Shown: positions 1 through 5,552, counted from the stretch's first letter. The stretch: 5,552 bases of DNA from CAIQOK01 sp043781315 (GCA_043781315.1 JAYWBR010000202.1:1-5552), one strand, 5' to 3'. A program made the numbers and translations. Notes: generated by a model from the letters alone, not told the origin.

Positions 1-115
1 GGCTGGGCCGTTACCGCCGCCTCAACCGAGATTACGAACGCCAAGCCCCGACCGCGAAACCCTGGTCTATCTGGCGATGATTCGCCTCATGCGCGCGCGT
101 TTGGGAAAGCTTTGA
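1..115 (+). pseudogene. IS5-type transposase, C-terminal remnant with frameshift
   Basis: This is the tail of a DDE transposase of the IS5 family, cut by the left window edge. Reading from base 3 gives LGRYRRLNRDYERQAPTA. A shift of frame at about base 54-56 then gives ETLVYLAMIRLMRARLGKL, ending at the TGA at 113-115. Together they match the well-known IS5 C-terminal pattern, roughly WLGRYRRLSKDYER..ETSE..IYLAMIRLMLRRL. The two halves are out of phase by one base. Adding one G near base 56 would restore a continuous frame, so a single-base deletion is the simplest explanation. Only about 38 codons are visible, so it is unknown whether the rest of the element lies to the left. The family call rests on recalled motif similarity, not on a search. 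The T-rich stretch and TTTTCAAACAC just after the stop (about 117-130) may be the outer end of the element, but no partner inverted repeat is in view. Confidence 0.72.
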
Positions 116-136
116 TGATTTTTCAAACACCCACTA

Positions 137-148
137 ACTCATTTGAGT
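137..148. repeat. 12-bp perfect palindrome ACTCA-TT-TGAGT
   Basis: The arms ACTCA (137-141) and TGAGT (144-148) are perfect inverted repeats around a TT centre. The site lies 96 bp before the first gene and about 22 bp after the end of the transposase remnant. It could be an operator half of the leader, part of the old element's end, or chance. A second palindrome with the same two-base centre lies 47 bp downstream, centre to centre. Confidence 0.35.
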
Positions 149-182
149 CAGGTGACGGAGTGGGATTAATCTCTCATATTGC

Positions 183-196
183 AGTGCTTGAGCACT
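183..196. promoter_or_regulatory. 14-bp palindrome AGTGCT-TG-AGCACT in the operon leader
   Basis: The arms AGTGCT (183-188) and AGCACT (191-196) are perfect six-base inverted repeats around a TG centre. The palindrome is followed by a T-rich run (TTATTTGTTTT, 197-207). As DNA it looks like a binding site for a dimeric regulator and overlaps the possible -35 hexamer at 188-193. As RNA it could be a small hairpin with a T-rich tail, resembling a weak terminator for transcription coming from the left. A two-base loop is too tight for a good RNA hairpin, so I favour the DNA-site reading. No regulator can be named. Confidence 0.35.
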
Positions 197-216
197 TTAT
201 TTGTTTTGAATATCAG
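188..216 (+). promoter_or_regulatory. Possible sigma70-like promoter for the two-gene operon
   Basis: TTGAGC (188-193) could serve as a -35 element and TATCAG (211-216) as a -10 element, with a 17-base spacer. Each matches the E. coli consensus at four of six positions. The position, about 25-30 bases before the start codon, is right for the first gene, and this is the most AT-rich part of the leader. Promoter rules in Planctomycetes and Verrucomicrobia are poorly known, so this is a weak proposal. Confidence 0.2.
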
Positions 217-243
217 CCATTAGTTTGAAGTCCCACTAGCTCC

Positions 244-3200
244 ATGACTCCTGCATTAACATTGCGGACACTGCTGTTGACTTGGTTCTTTGCGGGCCCA
301 GTCTTCGCGGAAACGTCGTCCCGAAGGATCGAATACAACCGTGAGATACGGCCCCTCCTGTCGGAGAATTGCTTCACCTGCCACGGTGCGGACTCAGCCG
401 CCCGCAAGGCCAAGTTGCGCCTGGACAAATTTGAGGACGCGACCGCCACGCATGAGGACTCCCCCGCGGCCATCGTTCCCGGCAAGCCCGACCAAAGCGA
501 AATGATCCGGCGCATTTTCGATCCGGGCGACGACCTGATGCCTCCTGAAAAATCTCACAAGGAACTCACCTTGAAACAAAAGAATTTGCTCAAACGCTGG
601 GTGGCTGAGGGTGCCAAATATGAACTTCAGTGGTCGCTCATTCCTCCCACCCGACCGGAGTTGCCCCCGATGAAAAACACCGGCTGGGTACGCAGCCCCA
701 TTGATCAATTCATCCTCGCCCGGCTCGAAGCGGAAAAACTGAAACCCGCGCCAGAAGCGGACCGGCGCACCCTGGCCCGACGCGTTACTCTCGATCTGAC
801 TGGGTTGCCGCCCAAGCCCGAGGAGGTCGAGGCATTCGTGAACGACACGTCGCCCGACGCCTACGACAAGTTAGTGGACCGACTCCTCGCGTCGCCGCAT
901 TGGGGCGAGCACCGCGGGCGCTACTGGCTCGATGCCGCGCGCTACGCCGACACACACGGAATTCACTATGACAACTTTCGCGAAATGTGGACGTATCGCG
1001 ACTGGGTCATCAACGCCTTCAATACCAACATGCCGTTCAACCAGTTCACACTGGAACAGCTCGCCGGTGATTTGCTCCCCAACGCCTCGCTCGACCAGAA
1101 AATCGCCAGCGGCTTCAATCGCTGCAACATCACCACCAGCGAAGGCGGCGCGATTGATGAAGAGTACCTCGTGCTCTACGCGCGTGACCGCACTGAAACG
1201 ACCGCACAGGTCTGGCTGGGGCTGACGGCGGGTTGTGCGGTCTGCCACGACCACAAGTACGATCCGCTTTCGCAGAAGGAATTTTATCAACTGTCCGCCT
1301 TTTTCAACAACACGACCCAAAAGGCCATGGACGGAAACCGGAAAGATACACCGCCCATCATCATCGTCCCCAAGCCGGAAGACCGCGCGCGCTGGAATGA
1401 ATTGCCCGGCGAGACCAACGCGGCACAAAAGCAGATTGACGAGCGCACGCTGGCCGCACATGCGGACTTCGATGCCTGGCTGGCCAAACCCGTCTTCGCG
1501 GAACTCGAGCCCCGCATGACCACCAACCAGCCCGTTTTCCACGCACCCCTCTCCGAGGGCATGGGTGAATACTTGACCGCGACGGTGGCGGGCCAATCCA
1601 GCAGCAACCACATCGGGACCAAAGCGCTTTGGCTTGATGGCGCGGTGACGGCAAAAGCGTGGCTGCTCCAAGACCAGCCGCCCTTGGAATTTCCAGGGGC
1701 GGGCGATTTCGAGCGGGACCAGAAATTCACCTACGCCGCATGGATCAAACCGCTGAGCAACCAGACCGGGGCGGTGATGGCGCGCATGACCGAAGGCGAT
1801 GTTCAACGCGGCTGGGATTTATGGCTCGAAGGCGGCAAGCCCACAGCGCACATCATCAACTCGTGGTCAGACGATGCGCTAAAAGTGACCGCCAAAATGG
1901 AGCTGCCCACGAACAACTGGAGTCATGTCTGCGTCACCTATGACGGGACTTCCAAGGCCGCGGGTTTGAAAATCTTCATCAACGGCAAGAAACAGCCGCT
2001 GAACCTCAACAAGGACAGCCTCAAGAACGGGATACACACCGACGCGCCGCTCACCATCGGCCGGCGGTACGGCGGAGCAAGCCTGAACGCAACGGCCATT
2101 CAAGACCTTCGGATCTACCGGACGGAGCTGACCAAACCAGAAGTCGAGGCCTTGGCCAAGGTTCCGCGCATGAAATGGCTCGCGCAAAAAATCGAACCAC
2201 CACGCACGAAGGAAGAAACCGAGGAACTCTTCCCCCTGTGGCTCGGCGCATTGGATCATCCCTACCAAGCCAAGGTCGAAACCAAAAAACGACTGGACGG
2301 CGAGCTGGGCGAAATTGCCAAACGTGGAACGATTGCCCATGTGATGCACGAACGTGATGAAGCCGCCGAAGCCTATCTGTTGTTCCGCGGCGATTACGAC
2401 AAACGCCGCGATAAACTCACGCCCGCCATACCCGCGTGGCTGCCGCCGATGCCCGCCGATCTGCCACACAACCGGCTCGGCCTCGCGCAATGGCTGCTGC
2501 TCCCAGACAATCCCCTCGTCGCCCGGGTCACCGTGAATCGCTTCTGGCAGGAACTTTTTGGCACGGCCATCGTGCGCACGGCGGGGGATTTCGGCGTGGC
2601 CGGGGAAATGCCCTCGAATCCGGAACTCCTGGACTGGCTGGCGATGGAGTTCCGGGAAACCAATTGGGATGTGAAGAAGTTTTTCAAACTCCTCGTCACC
2701 TCCGCCACGTATCGGCAATCCGAAGTCATCACGCCCGAAAAGCTGGCCAAAGATCCGCAAAATCGGCTGCTCGCGCGCGGGCCGCGGTTTCGCATGGACG
2801 CCGAGATGGTGCGCGATCACGCGCTGGCGGCGAGCGGGTTGCTCGTGGAAAAGATCGGGGGACCGAGTGTGCGCCCCTACCAACCTGCAGGCTTATGGGA
2901 CGTGGTTGGCATGCCCGACTCCGATACGCGCAATTATAAACAAGATTCGGGCGAGAACTTGTATCGCCGCAGTGTGTACACCTTCTGGAAACGAATGTCC
3001 CCGCCAGCTTCGCTGGAGATTTTCAACGCGCCCAACCGCGAAACTTGCACGGTCCGCCGTGAACGTACCGACACGCCCCTGCAGGCGCTGGTCACTTTGA
3101 ACGACCCGCAATATGTGGAGGCCGCCCGCAATCTCGCGGAACACACGCTTAAGAGCGGCCCGGCAAAAGACAGCGAGCGCCTTGATTACATGGCGAAGCG

Positions 3201-3417
3201 ATTGCTCGCCCGCCCCCTGCGGCCGGCGGAGCGCAAGGTGGCTGAGTCGGGCTTGAAGGAGTTTCTCGCGTACTACCAAAAGTCGCCCAAGCTGGCCGAG
3301 AAACTTCTCGCCGTGGGTGAGTCGAAAGCCGACGCCCAGCTCGACAAGCCCACGCTCGCCGCATACACGATTGTGGCGAACCAGTTGATGAACCTCGACG
3401 AAGTATTGAATAAATGA
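244..3417 (+). CDS. Secreted PSCyt1 cytochrome c / DUF1549 / LamG / DUF1553 protein
   Basis: A 1057-residue exported protein of unknown reaction, from a family expanded in Planctomycetes and Verrucomicrobia. Residues 1-22 look like a Sec signal peptide: T-L-R, then a hydrophobic core, then VFA before Glu23. Residues about 30-125 form the PSCyt1 domain, with haem motif CFTCH (43-47) and LMPP (98-101), whose Met99 may be the distal ligand. DUF1549 (PSCyt2) spans about 150-357, including GLTAGCAVCHDHKYDP with a second CxxCH (331-335). A LamG/concanavalin-like domain fills about 485-640 (FTYAAWIKP, NNWSHVCVTYDG, LKIFINGK, IQDLRIYRTELT). DUF1553 (PSD1) covers about 740-1040 (NPLVARVTVNRFWQELFG, GDFGVAGEMPSNPELLDWLA, SATYRQS, TPLQALVTLNDPQYVEAARN). 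The start is well fixed: an in-frame TGA lies at 226-228, no other start codon lies between, and ATG 244 yields a complete signal peptide. The ribosome site is weak, at best GAAG at 228-230 and nearby. The domain calls are firm; a role in periplasmic polysaccharide metabolism is inferred from family context. Confidence 0.95.
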   Translation: MTPALTLRTLLLTWFFAGPVFAETSSRRIEYNREIRPLLSENCFTCHGADSAARKAKLRLDKFEDATATHEDSPAAIVPGKPDQSEMIRRIFDPGDDLMPPEKSHKELTLKQKNLLKRWVAEGAKYELQWSLIPPTRPELPPMKNTGWVRSPIDQFILARLEAEKLKPAPEADRRTLARRVTLDLTGLPPKPEEVEAFVNDTSPDAYDKLVDRLLASPHWGEHRGRYWLDAARYADTHGIHYDNFREMWTYRDWVINAFNTNMPFNQFTLEQLAGDLLPNASLDQKIASGFNRCNITTSEGGAIDEEYLVLYARDRTETTAQVWLGLTAGCAVCHDHKYDPLSQKEFYQLSAFFNNTTQKAMDGNRKDTPPIIIVPKPEDRARWNELPGETNAAQKQIDERTLAAHADFDAWLAKPVFAELEPRMTTNQPVFHAPLSEGMGEYLTATVAGQSSSNHIGTKALWLDGAVTAKAWLLQDQPPLEFPGAGDFERDQKFTYAAWIKPLSNQTGAVMARMTEGDVQRGWDLWLEGGKPTAHIINSWSDDALKVTAKMELPTNNWSHVCVTYDGTSKAAGLKIFINGKKQPLNLNKDSLKNGIHTDAPLTIGRRYGGASLNATAIQDLRIYRTELTKPEVEALAKVPRMKWLAQKIEPPRTKEETEELFPLWLGALDHPYQAKVETKKRLDGELGEIAKRGTIAHVMHERDEAAEAYLLFRGDYDKRRDKLTPAIPAWLPPMPADLPHNRLGLAQWLLLPDNPLVARVTVNRFWQELFGTAIVRTAGDFGVAGEMPSNPELLDWLAMEFRETNWDVKKFFKLLVTSATYRQSEVITPEKLAKDPQNRLLARGPRFRMDAEMVRDHALAASGLLVEKIGGPSVRPYQPAGLWDVVGMPDSDTRNYKQDSGENLYRRSVYTFWKRMSPPASLEIFNAPNRETCTVRRERTDTPLQALVTLNDPQYVEAARNLAEHTLKSGPAKDSERLDYMAKRLLARPLRPAERKVAESGLKEFLAYYQKSPKLAEKLLAVGESKADAQLDKPTLAAYTIVANQLMNLDEVLNK

Positions 3418-4904
3418 ACCCTTTCCCCGATTTCAATCCGACCCCGCTGTTCAAAGACTATGTCCGCTACGAGACGCGACGGCAGTTTTTCAAACGCGGT
3501 GTGAGTCTCCTCGGCACCGCCGCGCTCGCCTCCCTCGCGCCCCAGTTGCTGATGGCAGGTGAGAAGAAAAAACTCATCGGGGCTTCGCACGCCATCGCTC
3601 CGCATTTTGCGCCCAAAGCGAAGCGGGTGATTTATCTGCACATGGTTGGCGGGCCTTCGCAGGTGGACCTCTACGATCACAAACCGGTGATGGCCGACTG
3701 GTTTGACAAGGATCTGCCGGACACCGTGCGCATGGGCCAGCGGCTGACGGGAATGACCTCCGACCAAAAGCGTTTTCCGGTCGCACCCTCGAAATATAAA
3801 TTCACCCAGCACGGAAAGAACGGCATGTGGGTCACGGAGTTGCTGCCGCACACCGCGAAGATGGTGGACGATTTGTGCTTCATCCGGTCGATGCACACCG
3901 ACGCCATCAACCACGAGCCCGCCATCACGTTCATGCAGACCGGCAACCAAGTCACGGGCCGCCCCTGTCTTGGCTCGTGGGTTTCTTACGGCCTGGGTTC
4001 GCTGAACGACAACCTGCCAACGTTCGTCGTGCTGGTCGCCAAGCCGTCCAACACGGAACAAATCCAAGCCATCTCAGGCCGGCTTTGGTCGTCGGGCTAT
4101 CTGCCGGGTGAACATGCCGGCGTTTCGTTTCGTTCCGCCGGCGATCCGATTTTGTTCATCAACAATCCTGCGGGCGTGGACGCCAAAATCCGGCGCAAGG
4201 CACTGGATGGCTTGAATCGGTTGAATGAAATTAATTTCCGCGCAGTGGGCGATCCGGAAACCCACACGCGCATCCAGCAGTACGAGCTGGCGTTCCGCAT
4301 GCAATCCAGCGTGCCCGATCTCGCCGCCATCACGAGCGAACCAGAATCCACCTATGAACTCTACGGCGAGGACGCCCGGAAACCCGGGACCTTTGCCAAC
4401 ACCGCCCTGCTCGCGCGGCGCCTGGCCGAGCGCGGCGTGCGCTTCGTGCAGATCTACCACAACAACTGGGACACCCACGGCAATGTCAGTGGCCGCCTGC
4501 CGAGCCAGTGCAAGGATGTGGATCAAGCATGCTACGGGCTGATTCAGGATTTGAAACAACGCGGCATGTTGGACGACACCCTGGTTATTTGGGGTGGCGA
4601 ATTCGGACGAACCATTTATTCGCAAGGCGGATTGACGAAGGAAAATTACGGCCGCGATCACCATCCGCGTTGTTTCACGATGTGGATGGCCGGTGGTGGC
4701 TCCAAGCCTGGAGTCATCCACGGCGAGACGGATGATTTTTCCTATAACATCGTCAAAGACCCGGTATCGGTGCACGACTTTCACGCGACGTCATTGAAAC
4801 TACTCGGCTTTGATCACGAGCGGCTCACCTACCGGCATCTGGGCCTGGATCAGCGGCTCACCGGCGTTGAACCCGCCAAAGTCATCGACAACTTAATCGT
4901 TTAG
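3414..4904 (+). CDS. DUF1501 protein with Tat signal, alkaline phosphatase-like fold
   Basis: A 496-residue DUF1501 protein, a family related to sulfatases and alkaline phosphatases whose reaction is not established. The N-terminus carries a twin-arginine motif, TRRQFFKRG (21-29), followed by a hydrophobic stretch (about 30-48, ending LLMA), so Tat export to the periplasm is likely. Motifs in order: HMVGGPSQVDLYDHKP (76-91), SMHTDAINHEPA (159-170), NNWDTHGN (350-357), WGGEFGRT (393-400), GRDHHP (413-418) and VHDFHAT (453-459). The His and Asp residues in these fit a two-metal site like that of the superfamily, though the usual nucleophile is not obvious to me. The start is decided by an in-frame TAA at 3411-3413, directly before ATG 3414. 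GAAG at 3400-3403, ten bases upstream, is a modest ribosome site inside the first gene. The ATGA overlap with that gene implies coupled translation. The length is usual for the family and nothing looks broken. Confidence 0.95.
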   Translation: MNPFPDFNPTPLFKDYVRYETRRQFFKRGVSLLGTAALASLAPQLLMAGEKKKLIGASHAIAPHFAPKAKRVIYLHMVGGPSQVDLYDHKPVMADWFDKDLPDTVRMGQRLTGMTSDQKRFPVAPSKYKFTQHGKNGMWVTELLPHTAKMVDDLCFIRSMHTDAINHEPAITFMQTGNQVTGRPCLGSWVSYGLGSLNDNLPTFVVLVAKPSNTEQIQAISGRLWSSGYLPGEHAGVSFRSAGDPILFINNPAGVDAKIRRKALDGLNRLNEINFRAVGDPETHTRIQQYELAFRMQSSVPDLAAITSEPESTYELYGEDARKPGTFANTALLARRLAERGVRFVQIYHNNWDTHGNVSGRLPSQCKDVDQACYGLIQDLKQRGMLDDTLVIWGGEFGRTIYSQGGLTKENYGRDHHPRCFTMWMAGGGSKPGVIHGETDDFSYNIVKDPVSVHDFHATSLKLLGFDHERLTYRHLGLDQRLTGVEPAKVIDNLIV

Positions 4905-4955
4905 CTGAGTCCTGAACCCGCAAATTCAAGCCTGTAATGCCAAAAAAGACTCAGC
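4904..4955. repeat. 8-bp inverted repeat just after the operon stop
   Basis: GCTGAGTC (4904-4911) and GACTCAGC (4948-4955) are perfect inverted repeats separated by 36 bases. The left arm starts on the last base of the DUF1501 stop codon. An RNA stem could form, but the loop is long and no T-run follows on the + strand, so it is not a convincing intrinsic terminator. It may instead protect the 3' end of the message or be chance. Confidence 0.3.
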
Positions 4956-5017
4956 CGAGACCACCTCATGAATTGAGCCTCAGGGATTTTTGAAAGACTC
5001 TCCGCTCTGAGACGACT

Positions 5018-5241
5018 CAACTCCAGTTCCTTCTCAACGCGGTCGCCGGCTGGATTAGCCGACACCAGCAGGCTGTCATCGAATACCTCCATGAAGAGAA
5101 TCGCATTCTACTGGAACAACTCGGTGGCCAGCACAAGCGCTTCACCGACGCCCAGCGCATCCGGCTGGCGCGCAAGGCCAAACTCGCCAGTCGGCACCGC
5201 CTGGGCAATTGGCCACCCTCTTCACGTCCGACACCGTACTA
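5018..5241 (+). pseudogene. Integrase/transposase N-terminal fragment, frameshifted and truncated
   Basis: Read from base 5018, the sequence gives LQFLLNAVAGWISRHQQ, then VIEYLHEENRILLEQLGG, then KRFTDAQRIRLARKAK. This is the typical N-terminus of integrases (DDE, rve type) widespread in Planctomycetes, Verrucomicrobia and Acidobacteria. The expected next motif, LG-x-LATLFTPDT-x-LRWHR, is present but split. LG reads in the first frame (5201-5206), and LATLFTSDTVL reads in another frame (5209-5241). One missing base at about 5208-5209 explains the shift. Similarity stops sharply after 5241, where RWHR should follow. There is no start codon in frame after the TGA at 4991-4993, so the 5' end is also lost or altered. 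The fragment is about 75 codons of an expected gene of roughly 350-400 codons, with no catalytic domain. The family call comes from recalled motif similarity. Confidence 0.72.
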
Positions 5242-5248
5242 TCCAGAA

Positions 5249-5282
5249 ACTCGAATGCGGTTAAAATTGACCCGATTCGAGT
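5249..5282. repeat. 34-bp structure with perfect 8-bp inverted ends
   Basis: ACTCGAAT (5249-5256) and ATTCGAGT (5275-5282) are perfect inverted repeats around an 18-base centre, GCGGTTAAAATTGACCCG. It begins seven bases after the integrase fragment loses similarity. Read on the - strand, the centre is CGGGTCAATTTTAACCGC. This resembles, from memory, the repeated units inside the ends of some IS21-type elements. It may therefore be an insertion-sequence end or recombination site, but this is unproven. Confidence 0.35.
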
Positions 5283-5358
5283 AGCGCTGTGACAATAATT
5301 GAGTCGTTCCCCTGACCCGCTTGCTACGAATTCCAACCCGTTTCGCAAAGGCGCAAAA

Positions 5359-5386
5359 GAGGTTGCGACCTCCCGGAATCGTCCGG
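5359..5386. repeat. Two adjacent perfect stem-loops
   Basis: GAGGT-TGCG-ACCTC (5359-5372) is followed with no gap by CCGGA-ATCG-TCCGG (5373-5386). Each has a perfect five-base stem and a four-base loop. The placement end to end is striking, but each stem is short and could arise by chance. No T-run follows, so a terminator is not supported. A small structured RNA or a repeat-type element is possible. Confidence 0.3.
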
Positions 5387-5552
5387 CAGACGTGTCCAAA
5401 ACTGTGCCTAAACGGATGCCACCGGATCGTAAGAGTCTAGGGAAGCGCTGATTTAATCGGCATTCAGAAAATTCAACTCGGTTTTGACTGTCGAAATCAC
5501 CTTCGATTGAAATCAAAATCGCTCCTGCGTCATCCCGGGTGACATCTGCATA

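Larger units (their letters stand above)
5242..5552. other. Non-coding stretch with no recognisable gene
   Basis: I see no credible gene, tRNA or rRNA here. Open frames on both strands lack family motifs and ribosome sites. The stretch is more AT-rich than the genes at both ends. It holds the inverted repeat at 5249-5282, the two adjacent hairpins at 5359-5386 and, near the right edge, an imperfect dyad GTCATCCCGGGTGAC (5529-5543). It is best read as the debris of the mobile element at its left plus the leader of whatever lies to the right. Confidence 0.6.

Noticed and set aside
159..237. Inverted pair AGTGGGA (159-165) and TCCCACT (231-237) in the leader
   Set aside because: The arms are seven bases and 65 apart, which is easily chance; no other feature supports it.
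871..1806. Long open frame of 311 codons on the - strand inside the first gene
   Set aside because: It mirrors a GC-rich conserved coding region, shows no family motif I recognise and overlaps well-supported DUF1549 sequence.
1879..2883. Long open frame of 334 codons on the - strand
   Set aside because: It lies fully opposite the LamG and DUF1553 coding region and has no recognisable motif; it is a by-product of codon bias.
3273..4784. Open frames of 264 and 236 codons on the - strand opposite the second gene
   Set aside because: Each lies mainly or fully antisense to conserved DUF1501 motifs and has no credible start context.
5341..5450. A + strand frame ending in PPDRKSLGKR and a TGA at 5448-5450
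   Set aside because: It is a short, basic peptide with no start codon in a useful place, no ribosome site and no family match; the hairpins lie inside it.
5440..5470. GGGAAGCGCTGATTTAATC looked like an insertion-sequence terminal repeat
   Set aside because: No inverted partner is in the window and the resemblance is only from memory, so I do not annotate it.
5142..5516. Possible 124-codon gene on the - strand
   Set aside because: It runs antisense through the integrase fragment, and its sequence shows no domain or signal. The region looks like debris.
5529..5543. Imperfect dyad GTCATCCCGGGTGAC near the right edge as an operator
   Set aside because: It has one mismatch, is short, and no downstream gene is visible to regulate.
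1..5552. CRISPR array, tRNA, rRNA or riboswitch
   Set aside because: No regularly spaced direct repeats, no tRNA-like TTCGA arm with a matching acceptor stem and no known aptamer core were seen on either strand.

Overview
The window most likely comes from a bacterium of the Planctomycetes-Verrucomicrobia group, with Verrucomicrobia (Pedosphaera/Limisphaerales-like) a reasonable guess. This rests on its two intact genes. One is a large secreted protein combining a planctomycete-type cytochrome c domain (PSCyt1), DUF1549 (PSCyt2), a LamG fold and DUF1553 (PSD1). The other is a DUF1501 protein. This pair is expanded, often in many copies per genome, in that group and is rare elsewhere. The GC-rich codon usage fits, but the phylum is an inference from family distribution and not a proof.

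Layout. Bases 1-115 hold the C-terminal end of an IS5-type DDE transposase, broken by a one-base frameshift. Bases 116-243 are the leader of the operon. They carry two short, nearly perfect palindromes and a weak promoter candidate. Bases 244-3417 (+) encode the 1057-residue cytochrome/DUF1549/LamG/DUF1553 protein. Bases 3414-4904 (+) encode the 496-residue DUF1501 protein, whose ATG overlaps the previous stop codon (ATGA). Bases 4905-5017 are intergenic, with an inverted repeat just after the stop. Bases 5018-5241 hold the N-terminal part of an integrase/transposase of a type common in these phyla. It has lost its start codon, carries a one-base frameshift and ends abruptly. Bases 5242-5552 contain no credible gene but have a 34-bp inverted-repeat structure and two hairpins placed end to end.

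How the genes work together. The two intact genes look like one transcription unit with coupled translation. Both products should leave the cytoplasm. The cytochrome-like protein has a Sec-type signal, as covalent haem attachment would require. The DUF1501 protein has a twin-arginine motif, as expected if it folds around metal in the cytoplasm. The first protein offers one clear c-type haem site, a second CxxCH motif and a LamG domain that may bind carbohydrate. The second has a metal-site pattern like the alkaline phosphatase/sulfatase superfamily. Published genome work often finds such pairs near sulfatases and glycoside hydrolases, so a role in handling complex polysaccharides in the periplasm is a fair hypothesis. 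No substrate or reaction can be read from the sequence.

The operon sits between two decayed mobile-element fragments, so this piece of genome has been rearranged. I did not find a clearly new defence, CRISPR or RNA system. The best candidates for undescribed biology are the function of the coupled pair and the palindromes in its leader.
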